This document shows, one piece after another, positions 46,299 through 54,276 of a stretch of DNA of 64,000 bases. This DNA is from Thauera sp. UBA6194. Lineage in GTDB: Bacteria; Pseudomonadota; Gammaproteobacteria; Burkholderiales; Rhodocyclaceae. Position 1 is the stretch's first letter. Each line of letters begins with the position of its first letter. The notes under the pieces were generated by a model. The model made no database searches, had not been told where the DNA came from, and saw only the letters and a program-made list of their open reading frames with translations. The position numbers were made by a program, and so were the translations under genes. The stretch lies in NCBI GenBank assembly GCA_002422685.1, contig DITC01000054.1:189091-253090 (forward strand). The letters are read 5' to 3'.

Positions 46299-48551
46299 TC
46301 AGCGCCACATGTCCCGCATCTTCGCCGCCAGATCGATCGCCGCCTGGCGCGAGGCGGGCGAGCCTTGCTGTTCAAGCGGCGGAGGTGGCCAGCTCATCTG
46401 CTCGAAATGGCCGAGCAGGCGGTTGGGGATGAAGCGCGTGCGCCCGGCATACACATGGCGGTCGCCCATGCCCATCTGCTGGGTGACGTAGAAGCGCTGC
46501 GGCACGATCAGGTCGAGGCTGTCCTTTGCCCGCGTCATCGCCACGTAGAGCAGGCGGCGCTCTTCCTCGATCTCGGCGCTGTTGCGGGTGGCGACGTCGG
46601 ACGGGATGCAGCCATCGACCACGTTGAGCACGCTCACCGCGTTCCATTCCTGGCCCTTGGCCGAGTGCATCGTCGACAGGATCAGGTAGTCCTCGTCGAG
46701 CAGCGGCATGCCGGCCTCGCCGCTGCTGGCGCTGGGCGGGTCGAGGGTGAGCTCGGTGAGGAAGCGCTGGCGGCTCGGGCTGGTGGCGGCGATGCGGGCA
46801 AGCTGCTGGATGTCGAGCACGCGCAGCGCGAAGTCGTCGTAGAGGCGCGGCATCTGCGCCTCGTACCAGCGACAGGCGAGCTCGAAATCAACCGGCCAGG
46901 CGGGGCGGGCCGCAGCCTCGGGCGTCCGGCTCGCGGCCGCAGAGCGTGTGCGCTGCTCCGCCGCGTAGGACGCGCGCGGCTCGGCCGCCTTGTGCGGGGG
47001 TTCGGCCGCTTGCCCAGCCAGGTCGGCCGCGAGCCCCGGCGCCTCGGCGCGCCCGGTCAGGCGGTCGATCAGCGCGGCGAACTCGCGCCAGCCCGCGCGC
47101 GCGGCCTCCGGCACCGGCTGTTCATCGAGCAGCATGCAGCCCTCGGGCGCAGTGCAGACGTTGTCGAGCACGCGGCCGGCGGTCTTGGGGCCGATGCCGG
47201 CGAGCAACTGGATGGCGCGGAAGCCCGCGATGCGGTCGCGCGGGTTCTCGGCCCAGCGCAGCACGGCGAGCACGTCCTTGACGTGGGCGGCTTCCAGAAA
47301 CTTGAGTCCGCCGAACTTCACGAACGGGATGTTGCGCCGGGTCAGTTCCAACTCCAGACGCGCGCTGTGCGCCGAGGCGCGGAACAGCACCGCCTGCTGC
47401 TTCAACTTGAGCCCCTCCTCGCGCCGCGCCAGCACGGTGTCGACGACGAAGGCGGCCTGGTCGGCGTCGTCCTTCACCGCCACGAGGCGCGGGCGCTGCG
47501 CCGATTCGCGCTCGGACCACAGGTTCTTGGTGAAGCGCTCGGCGGCCATCGCGATCACCGCGTTGGCGGCCTCCAGGATCGGCTTGGTGGAACGGTAGTT
47601 CTGCTCCAGCGTCACCACCTGCGCCGGCGGATCGAATGCGGCAGGAAAATCCAGGATGTTGCGCACCGTGGCGCCGCGAAAGGCGTAGATCGACTGCGCA
47701 TCGTCGCCGACCACGGTCAGGCCGCGGCCGTCGGGCTTCATCGCCAGCAGGATCGCCGCCTGCAGATGGTTGGTGTCCTGATACTCGTCGACCAGCACGT
47801 GATCGAACAGGCCGCCGATCTCGGCGCCAAGCGCGGGCTCGGCCACCATCTGCGCCCAGTACAGCAGCAGGTCGTCGTAATCCAGCACCTGCTGCGCCTG
47901 CTTGGCCTCGACATAGGCGCGGAACAGGCGCTTCAGCTCGTCCTCCCACTGCGCGCACCACGGATAGCTCGTCTGCAGCACCTCGGCGAGCGGCGCCTGC
48001 GTATTGACCGCCGCCGAGTAGATCGCGAGGCAGGTGCCCTTCTGCGGAAAACGCTGCTTGGTCGCCGACAGCCCCGCCTCGTGGCGCACCAGGTTCATCA
48101 GGTCGGCGGAATCTTCACGGTCGTGGATGGTGAAGCCGGGGTCGAGCCCGATGCGCCCGGCCCAGTCGCGCAACAGGCGCGCGCCGATGGCATGGAAAGT
48201 GCCCGACCAGCGCAGCTCGGCCTGCGCCAGCCCGGGTCGCCCGACGGCCACCTGCGCCAGGATGCGGCGCACGCGGCGCCCCATCTCGTCCGCCGCGCGG
48301 CGCGAGAAGGTAAGCAGCAGGATGCGCGAAGGGTCGGCGCCGTGGGCGATCAGGTGCGCGACGCGGTGGGCGAGCGTGTTGGTCTTGCCCGAGCCCGCGC
48401 CGGCGATCACCAGCAGCGGCGGCGCCGGGCGCGCGCCCGCGCCCGCCTGCACGCCATGCACCACCGCCGCACGCTGGGCGGGGTTGAGCCGGGCGAGGGG
48501 GTCGGCGGCGCTATCGGTTTCTCGGGTGGAAGAAGGGTCGGCTGCAGACAT
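46299..48551 (-). CDS. UvrD/PcrA-like superfamily 1 DNA helicase
   Basis: ATP-dependent 3'-5' helicase of 750 residues. Walker A GAGSGKT is at 51-57; LLLTFSRRAADEM (Ia), VDEYQDTN (Walker B/II), VVGDDAQSIYAFRGA (III), LEQNYRS (IV), MHSAKGQEWNAV (V) and RRLLYVAMTRAKDSL (VI) are all present. A hairpin-like LLAGIGPKTAGRVLD lies in the 2B region. A low-complexity Ala/Glu/Arg insertion of about 45 residues (around 520-565) is unusual. The ATG at 48551 (MSAADPSS) is chosen; longer in-frame starts lack a plausible context. It lies downstream of a diguanylate cyclase gene on the same strand, 65 bp apart. Confidence 0.92.
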   Translation of the reverse strand: MSAADPSSTRETDSAADPLARLNPAQRAAVVHGVQAGAGARPAPPLLVIAGAGSGKTNTLAHRVAHLIAHGADPSRILLLTFSRRAADEMGRRVRRILAQVAVGRPGLAQAELRWSGTFHAIGARLLRDWAGRIGLDPGFTIHDREDSADLMNLVRHEAGLSATKQRFPQKGTCLAIYSAAVNTQAPLAEVLQTSYPWCAQWEDELKRLFRAYVEAKQAQQVLDYDDLLLYWAQMVAEPALGAEIGGLFDHVLVDEYQDTNHLQAAILLAMKPDGRGLTVVGDDAQSIYAFRGATVRNILDFPAAFDPPAQVVTLEQNYRSTKPILEAANAVIAMAAERFTKNLWSERESAQRPRLVAVKDDADQAAFVVDTVLARREEGLKLKQQAVLFRASAHSARLELELTRRNIPFVKFGGLKFLEAAHVKDVLAVLRWAENPRDRIAGFRAIQLLAGIGPKTAGRVLDNVCTAPEGCMLLDEQPVPEAARAGWREFAALIDRLTGRAEAPGLAADLAGQAAEPPHKAAEPRASYAAEQRTRSAAASRTPEAAARPAWPVDFELACRWYEAQMPRLYDDFALRVLDIQQLARIAATSPSRQRFLTELTLDPPSASSGEAGMPLLDEDYLILSTMHSAKGQEWNAVSVLNVVDGCIPSDVATRNSAEIEEERRLLYVAMTRAKDSLDLIVPQRFYVTQQMGMGDRHVYAGRTRFIPNRLLGHFEQMSWPPPPLEQQGSPASRQAAIDLAAKMRDMWR

Positions 48552-48616
48552 GACTGTAATTGTATTCAGTCGAACGCAGCGCCGGTAGTGTCCGCCGACA
48601 GTCTTTTTCCCCGTCC

Positions 48617-50338
48617 TCAGGCCTGTGCCGCCTCGGGCCGCACACCACAGCACACGCAGCCGCGTCCCGAGCGCTTGGCCGCGTACATCCAGCGGTCGGC
48701 GTCGCGGATCAGCGCCTCCAGGTCCTCGTGTGCGCCACGCTCCGCCACCCCCACGCTGGCGCTCAGGGCGAGCCGCCGGCCTTCGTGGACGGGCTCGGCG
48801 CTGCGGATCGCATCGATCAGGCGCAGCCCGATGGCGCGCGCGTTGGGGAGCGCGGTGTCGGGCATCAGCACCACGAACTCCTCGCCGCCCCAGCGCGCCA
48901 CCAGGTCACCCTCACGGCTGCAGCGCTCGAGAATGCGCGCCACGACGACCAGCGCAGCATCGCCGGCCGAGTGCCCGAAGTCGTCGTTGAGCGCCTTGAA
49001 GTGGTCCAGGTCGAGCACGATCACCGACAGGGGCTGCCCACTGCGCAACGCCGCCTGCCAAGCCGCCGTCGCTTCCACCGCGAAGGCGCGCCGGTTGCGC
49101 AGGCCGGTCAGCGGATCGATCGCGGCGTGGTATTCCGCCCGCAAGCGCTCGCCGCGCAGGCGACGCATTCGATAAGCCAGCGCCAACGTCAGCACCGTCC
49201 CATCGAGCGCCACGCCCAACTCGGCCGCGTGCAGGGTCCAGGGCAAATACGGCAAGCCCTGCCACACCGCCAGCGTGGTGATCGCCGTGCCCGCCATCGC
49301 GATCAGCGCGCCGGCCAGGAAGTACGGCGCCGCGATGCGGTCGCGATGCACGCTCACGCCGCCGATCAACACCATGGCCATGGTGAACAGCAGCGTGAAC
49401 ACGAAGGCGACCACGCCCGCCGCCGCCTGCAGGTCGAACACGACGCACAGCGCCATCGCCAACGCGCCGACGATGGCCAGCGCGCCTGCAAGCCGGTGCA
49501 TGGCCGGCAGGCTGCTCGCCAGACCGAGGAAGCTGCTCGCGAAGCGCAGGCCCATGAAGCCGAACAGCACCATCAGCACCAGGATCGCGTAGCGCTGAAA
49601 TTCGGGCTGCCCCGGCCACAGCCAGATCTGCCCATGACCGGAATAGGCGAGGCTGAGCAGCATGAAACTGCCCACGTAGAGCACGTAGTCGAGTTGGCTG
49701 CGATCACGCAGGCCCAGGAAGAGCATCAGGTTGTAGGCCACGAGCGCGAACAGGTAGCCGTACAGCAGGCCATAACCGTAGTCGTGCGCGCGCAGCATCT
49801 GCTGCGCCTGCGCAGGCTCCAGCAGGCGCAGCGGCACGAGCAGCGGATCGGGCGATTCGGCGCGCACCAGCAGCTCGGTCAGCCCCGGCGCGAAATCATG
49901 CTCGATGACGTGCCCCACGCTGCCGGCCGGCACCCTGAGCCCGCGCTCGCCGTCACCGGCGGCAATGTGCTCAACCACCCGGCCCTCGCGCAGCAGATAG
50001 ACGTCGAGCCGGTCGGTCCAGGGCACGCCGACGACCAGATGACGGCGCAGGACGTCGCCGCCAGGATTGTCCAGCGCCAGATGCAGCCACACCGGCGGCG
50101 CCCCGATGCCGAACTTCGGCACCGACGCCGTGCCGGGCGAGAACCGCCCCGCCCGCTGCGCGGCAAGCGCCTCATCTGCCGACAGCGCCGCATCCTGCTC
50201 GACCAGCAACCCGGCCTCGCGCCCCAGCGTCGCCGTGGCCGCGGCATCGATCGACAAGACGCCGGCCTGCGCAACCAGACTCCAGCACAGGCAAAGCAGG
50301 CCAAGGAGCGCAGCGCGCAGGCAGGTAGCCGCATCCAT
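48617..50338 (-). CDS. Diguanylate cyclase with 7TMR-DISM sensor
   Basis: Membrane enzyme of 573 residues expected to make cyclic di-GMP. A signal peptide (about 1-25) is followed by a periplasmic DISMED2-type sensor (about 25-170), seven transmembrane helices (about 185-385) and a GGDEF domain (about 410-565). The active loop is RWGGEEFVVLMP, and an inhibitory RxxD site (REGD) lies five residues before it. Product inhibition is therefore likely. DISM sensors bind carbohydrates or other small ligands. ATG at 50338 follows GAGGGG; an in-frame ATG at 50356 is an alternative. Confidence 0.92.
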   Translation of the reverse strand: MDAATCLRAALLGLLCLCWSLVAQAGVLSIDAAATATLGREAGLLVEQDAALSADEALAAQRAGRFSPGTASVPKFGIGAPPVWLHLALDNPGGDVLRRHLVVGVPWTDRLDVYLLREGRVVEHIAAGDGERGLRVPAGSVGHVIEHDFAPGLTELLVRAESPDPLLVPLRLLEPAQAQQMLRAHDYGYGLLYGYLFALVAYNLMLFLGLRDRSQLDYVLYVGSFMLLSLAYSGHGQIWLWPGQPEFQRYAILVLMVLFGFMGLRFASSFLGLASSLPAMHRLAGALAIVGALAMALCVVFDLQAAAGVVAFVFTLLFTMAMVLIGGVSVHRDRIAAPYFLAGALIAMAGTAITTLAVWQGLPYLPWTLHAAELGVALDGTVLTLALAYRMRRLRGERLRAEYHAAIDPLTGLRNRRAFAVEATAAWQAALRSGQPLSVIVLDLDHFKALNDDFGHSAGDAALVVVARILERCSREGDLVARWGGEEFVVLMPDTALPNARAIGLRLIDAIRSAEPVHEGRRLALSASVGVAERGAHEDLEALIRDADRWMYAAKRSGRGCVCCGVRPEAAQA

Positions 50339-50577
50339 GGCCCCTCGGTAGATCATTCCCTGCCCCTTCAAAATTGAAACCCATTCTAAGAGGGACTTAT
50401 CCGCTTGCACCATGCATCCTTTACGTTTTCTTGCCTCGGGACGGCTGACCACCACGGATCGATGGGCCGACAGCCGGCGCACCCCCGTATATCGACAAGG
50501 CTGCACTGCATACAGGTCCGGGCAGACTGCGTTGCGATGGTCTAGGTTGAAACCTGCGCCACAATCGCTTGATCAAG

Positions 50578-51843
50578 ATGTCCGGAATCTTCATCAGTTA
50601 TCGCCGCGACGACAGCGCCGGCCATGCCGGGCGACTCTACGACCGGCTCGAACGCGAGTTTCCCGACCTGCGGGTATTCATGGATGTCGAGCGCATCGCC
50701 GCCGGCGAGGATTTCAGCCGCGTGATCGACAGCACCTTGCGCACGTGCGAGGCCTGCCTCGTCGTCATCGGCACGCGCTGGCTGACGGCCGCCGACCGGT
50801 TCGGTCACCGACGCCTCGATCAGGCGGACGACTGGGTGCGCCTCGAAATCGGCGCGGCGCTGACCCGCGGCGTGCGGGTGATCCCGCTGCTTGTGGACGA
50901 AGCGTCCCTGCCGCCGCCGGAAGCATTGCCACCGGAGCTGGCGCGCCTTTCGTCACTGCAGGCCCACCCGGTGCATCACCTGAGCTTCCATCAGGATGTC
51001 GGAACGCTGATCGAGCGCCTGCGCGGGGCGATGGACACGCAGCGCGCCAGGCTGCTCCAGGCGTCAGGCCTGGTCGCCGGAACGCTGCGGGTGCATCCGC
51101 AGGACCAGCTCGACTACGTGTGGATACCCCCGGGGGAGTTCTTCATGGGGAGGGTTCCGATCGACACCCTCACCGACGAGCGCTACGACGACGAGAAGCC
51201 CCGTCATCCGGTGCGCATCACGCGCGGCTTCTGGCTCTCGCGCGGCCCGGTCACGGTCGCGGCCTACAAGCGCTTCTCGCTGGCATGCGGGCAGCCGATG
51301 CCATCCGCGCCCAAGCACAACCCGGGCTGGTCCAATCTGGACCATCCGGTGTGCAACCTGACCTGGGCGCAGGCCCGCGCCTATTGCGCATGGGTCGGCG
51401 GCCGCCTGCCCAGCGAGGCGCAGTGGGAATACGCCGCCCGCGGGGGTCTTGCCGACCGGCTCTACCCCTGGGGCGACATCCTGGGCCCGGTCAACGCCAA
51501 CTATGGCGACAACCACGACTGGGAGGGCACCACCTCGCCGGTGGGCGCCTTTGCGCCCAATGGCTTCAACCTGGTGGACATGGTCGGCAACGTCTGGGAA
51601 TGGATCTCCGACTGGTATGACCCCGAGGTGTATCAGGGCCGCTCCTCGCGCGAGCCGACCGAGGACCCCGAGGTGTATGTCGACAAGATGCACAAGCGGG
51701 TGGTGCGAGGCGCGTCGTGGGCCTCGATCCCGGTGGAGACGCGCGTCTCCAACCGCGGCTTCTTCACCCCGGCGGACGGGGTACGGGATTTCGGTTTTCG
51801 CTGTCTGGTGGATGACATTCCGGAGGCGCCGTCGTCGCCGTGA
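50578..51843 (+). CDS. TIR domain fused to formylglycine-generating-enzyme-like domain
   Basis: 421 residues. Residues 1-~140 are a bacterial TIR domain: FISYRRDDSAGHAGRLYDRL, RVFMDVERIAAGEDF, CLVVIGTRWL and WVRLEIGAAL, with Glu90 at the position of the NADase catalytic glutamate. Residues ~165-418 are FGE/SUMF1-like: IPPGEFFMG, RHPVRITRGFWLSRGPVTVAAY, GGRLPSEAQWEYAARGG, GNVWEWISDWYD and FGFRCLVDD. The final region reads RVVRGASWAS...SNRGFF and lacks the paired cysteines of active FGE, so it probably binds a ligand rather than oxidising cysteine. TIR-FGE fusions occur in conflict-type signalling proteins. The 3' end overlaps the convergent glycosyltransferase gene by 80 bp. ATG at 50578; a TTG 9 bases earlier is possible. 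Confidence 0.85.
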   Translation: MSGIFISYRRDDSAGHAGRLYDRLEREFPDLRVFMDVERIAAGEDFSRVIDSTLRTCEACLVVIGTRWLTAADRFGHRRLDQADDWVRLEIGAALTRGVRVIPLLVDEASLPPPEALPPELARLSSLQAHPVHHLSFHQDVGTLIERLRGAMDTQRARLLQASGLVAGTLRVHPQDQLDYVWIPPGEFFMGRVPIDTLTDERYDDEKPRHPVRITRGFWLSRGPVTVAAYKRFSLACGQPMPSAPKHNPGWSNLDHPVCNLTWAQARAYCAWVGGRLPSEAQWEYAARGGLADRLYPWGDILGPVNANYGDNHDWEGTTSPVGAFAPNGFNLVDMVGNVWEWISDWYDPEVYQGRSSREPTEDPEVYVDKMHKRVVRGASWASIPVETRVSNRGFFTPADGVRDFGFRCLVDDIPEAPSSP

Positions 51844-52909
51844 GCTCCGCGAACAGCGCCCGATAGCGCTGCGCCATGGCGAGGTCGGTGAAGGCTTCGA
51901 GATAACGCGCGCGGGCACCCGCGCTCAATGCGGCCAGGGCCTCCGGCGGGGCAGCGTCCCAGCGCCACATCGCCTCGCAAAAGGCTTCGTAGCTCGTATC
52001 CTCGCAGTAGAAGGCGTGCTCGCCGAGCACCTCCACCAGGCCATCGGTGCGCGGACACACCACCGGAATGCCACGCGCTGCCGCCTCCAGCGCCACGAGG
52101 CCGAAGGGTTCGTAGATGGTCGGCACGGCCAGCACGTCGATCGCATCGAAGAAGGCCTCCAGTCGCGCGCCGGCGCACCAGCCCAGGAAGCGGACGCGAT
52201 CGGCCAGGGCATGGCGCGCAAGCAGGTCACGCGCATAGGGACTGAAGCCGCGCCCCGCGATGAGCACGCGACGGGTCTCGAAGCCTGGCTCGGTGAGCAT
52301 CCACTGCACGTATTCAGGATGCTTGCGCGGCACCAGGCGCCCGCAGAAGCCCAGCACCTGCTTGCCTCGCGGGGCGCGGTACGGGGCCGCGCAACCCACG
52401 CCGTTATGGATCACGCGCACCCGCGGGTTGAGCGCCTCATAGCCGAGCGCCCGGTACTTGGCCAACTCCGATTCGGAAAGCAGCACCACGCAGCGGGCGA
52501 GCGCGATCATCGCCTCCTGGCCGCGCACCGCGCCGTGCAGCGCGACGCCGTTGGACGACTCTTCGAAGGCCAGCAGCGAGTGCACCGTGAACACCGCATG
52601 ACGGTGGCGCAGCCGGGCATGCAGATCCGGATTGTGCTGGTAGCTGTGCACGTGCAGCAGGGGCGCGTCGAAGGCGTCGAGCTCGTACGCGCCGCCGATC
52701 GCCACGTCGGGAAAGCGCGCCAGCAGGGCCTCGAGCTGCGCAGGACGGTAGGCATGGTCAGTGACGAACCACAGGGGGCGGACGCCTTCCGCCTGCAGCC
52801 CGCTCATCAGGCTTTCCATGACCGTGCCGACGCCACCCATGCGGTGGGTGGGCATCTCGTTCGTCACCTCGATGACGTCGAAGCGCCGTTGCGCGGTGTT
52901 GGTCAGCAT
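51764..52909 (-). CDS. GT4-type glycosyltransferase
   Basis: 381 residues with the GT-B fold of family 4. The N-terminal domain has a GGVGTVMESL acceptor loop and the C-terminal domain has VLGFCGRLVPRKHPEYV, RVRFLGWCAG and the sugar-nucleotide site PTIYEPFGLVALEAAARGIPVV (E-x7-E type). Donor and acceptor are unknown. Its last 26 codons overlap the 3' end of the TIR-FGE gene on the other strand, and its start overlaps the stop of the upstream minus-strand gene by seven bases, so those two minus-strand genes look cotranscribed. Confidence 0.88.
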   Translation of the reverse strand: MLTNTAQRRFDVIEVTNEMPTHRMGGVGTVMESLMSGLQAEGVRPLWFVTDHAYRPAQLEALLARFPDVAIGGAYELDAFDAPLLHVHSYQHNPDLHARLRHRHAVFTVHSLLAFEESSNGVALHGAVRGQEAMIALARCVVLLSESELAKYRALGYEALNPRVRVIHNGVGCAAPYRAPRGKQVLGFCGRLVPRKHPEYVQWMLTEPGFETRRVLIAGRGFSPYARDLLARHALADRVRFLGWCAGARLEAFFDAIDVLAVPTIYEPFGLVALEAAARGIPVVCPRTDGLVEVLGEHAFYCEDTSYEAFCEAMWRWDAAPPEALAALSAGARARYLEAFTDLAMAQRYRALFAELTATTAPPECHPPDSENRNPVPRPPG

Positions 52910-53356
52910 GAGGTCGCGGGCACGAGCCGGGGCTGCGCGGGGTCAGCAAGGTCGAGCAGGCCGATGCACGCGATCGAGCGGCACTCCACCGGCCAGTTCT
53001 CCGCCACCTCCCAGTGGCCGTCCCGCCGGCGGCGTGCGAGGAAGATGCCGGCAAGGCACGCATCGAGGTCAGGGTTCGTATCCTCGATCCAGAAGTTCTG
53101 CACCACCACGATCCGGTAGAGATCCGGCTCCAGGCTCTTCAGATCGATGCGCAACGCCTCGTACTGGACGAACCACTGCCCAAGATCGTGGAGGCGGAAG
53201 GGCGGGATCACCAGCACCGCCTGCTCCAGCCGCAGGGCCGGCGAACAGGTAGCCGGTGATGCGTGCCGCAAGGCCTGCGCCAGGCAGATGCCCCGGCCCG
53301 TAGACGCTTTCCAGTGCGTGACCATCGTCATACTTCACCATCACGATCGGATTCAT
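52903..53356 (-). pseudogene. Hypothetical gene with an apparent frameshift near 53235
   Basis: Two frames together read like one protein of about 150 residues. From ATG 53356 (GGCAGGGAA upstream) comes MNPIVMVKYDDGHALESVYG..GAGLAARITGYLFAG, then, after a one-base shift at a run of three G/C bases near 53235-53237, LRLEQAVLVIPPFRLHDLGQ..WFVQYEALRIDLK..NFWIEDTNPDL..GHWEVAENWPVE. Each half has protein-like composition only in its own frame. It could be a sequencing error, a real disruption, or a shorter gene starting elsewhere. I do not recognise the family. It overlaps the glycosyltransferase start. Confidence 0.55.
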
Positions 53357-53478
53357 TTCCCTGCCCGGGACCATACCTTCAGTCAGGCTAGACACAAGCT
53401 CCCGTGCGCGCAAGCCTCGGAACTGGCGGCCAGCACGGACACGGCAAATGCTCGCCGGAACGCAGGACGCCCCCTATC

Positions 53479-54153
53479 ATGCAGCTCAGTTTCTCGACAT
53501 CGCCCGCACAGCCCATGGACGCCCCCATGCCTTCAGCCGCCCCCGATACCCGCTGTCCACCGCGACGCGTCATCCTGTTCAGCGGCCACATGGTCGACGC
53601 CCCGGGGCGCGCGCAGCCGCGCTTTCCGCCGGAACTGGCGGCGGTCGCCGGGCGGCGCATCGCGGCGGCGCTGGCCGAGCTGGATGCGGGGCCCGGCGAT
53701 CTGGGGCTCACGCAGGGTGCGGCGGGTGGCGACATCCTGTTTGCCGAGGCGGCGCAGGCGCGGGCGATGCCGCTGCGCCTGCTGCAACCTTTCGGCGAGG
53801 CCGAGTTCATCGAGCGCTCGGTGCGCCCGGTGTGCGAGGGGGAGGACTGGGTCGCGCGCTACCGCCGCGTAGCCGGCCGACTCGCCAGTCCGCCCCAGGC
53901 CATGCCGCCCGGCAGCGGTGCCGGGACGCCCGGCTGCGACGAGGACGACAACCCCTTCGAGCGCTGCAACCGCTGGCTGCTCGACACCGCGCTCGCCTGC
54001 GGCGGCGAGCGCGTGTGGCTGCTGTGCCTGTGGGACGGTCAGGACGGTGACGGCGCGGGCGGCACCGCCCACATGGTGCGCGAAGTGCAGCGCCGCAACG
54101 GCCACGTCATCCATATCGATACGCGTCAGCTGTGGCAGGAGTCGGCCAGCTGA
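53479..54153 (+). CDS. SLOG-like Rossmannoid protein
   Basis: 224 residues. The core reads RRVILFSGHMVDAPGRAQPR, RIAAALAELDAGPGDLGLTQ, GAAGGDILFAEAAQARAMPL, then NPFERCNRWLLDTALACGGE, VWLLCLWDGQDGDGAGGTAH and HVIHIDTRQLW. The glycine-rich GAAGGD loop after a beta strand, with alternating strands and helices, is what SLOG/LOG-fold nucleotide-binding domains show. Such domains are proposed sensors of nucleotide-derived signals. It directly precedes the giant CHAT gene (123 bp gap, same strand). The start is uncertain, since none of the in-frame ATGs (53479, 53515, 53527) has a good ribosome-binding site. Confidence 0.65.
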   Translation: MQLSFSTSPAQPMDAPMPSAAPDTRCPPRRVILFSGHMVDAPGRAQPRFPPELAAVAGRRIAAALAELDAGPGDLGLTQGAAGGDILFAEAAQARAMPLRLLQPFGEAEFIERSVRPVCEGEDWVARYRRVAGRLASPPQAMPPGSGAGTPGCDEDDNPFERCNRWLLDTALACGGERVWLLCLWDGQDGDGAGGTAHMVREVQRRNGHVIHIDTRQLWQESAS

Positions 54154-54276
54154 ACTAGCCTTGAAAAGTGGGCTGCGGGCACGCCGGCGGGCATGCGTCG
54201 GCCTCGTATCCTGCGCTCTGCCCTTTCCCTGCAACCCTCGCTCGCTCGCGGGCCCGACGAGTCTCCTGGAGCTTTC

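Noticed and set aside
51064..51843. FGE-like domain as an active sulfatase-maturing enzyme
   Set aside because: The conserved catalytic cysteines are missing and no sulfatase gene is near.
50578..53479. Diversity-generating retroelement (FGE-like/C-lectin fold as variable protein)
   Set aside because: No reverse transcriptase, template repeat or adenine-biased variable repeat was seen in the window.
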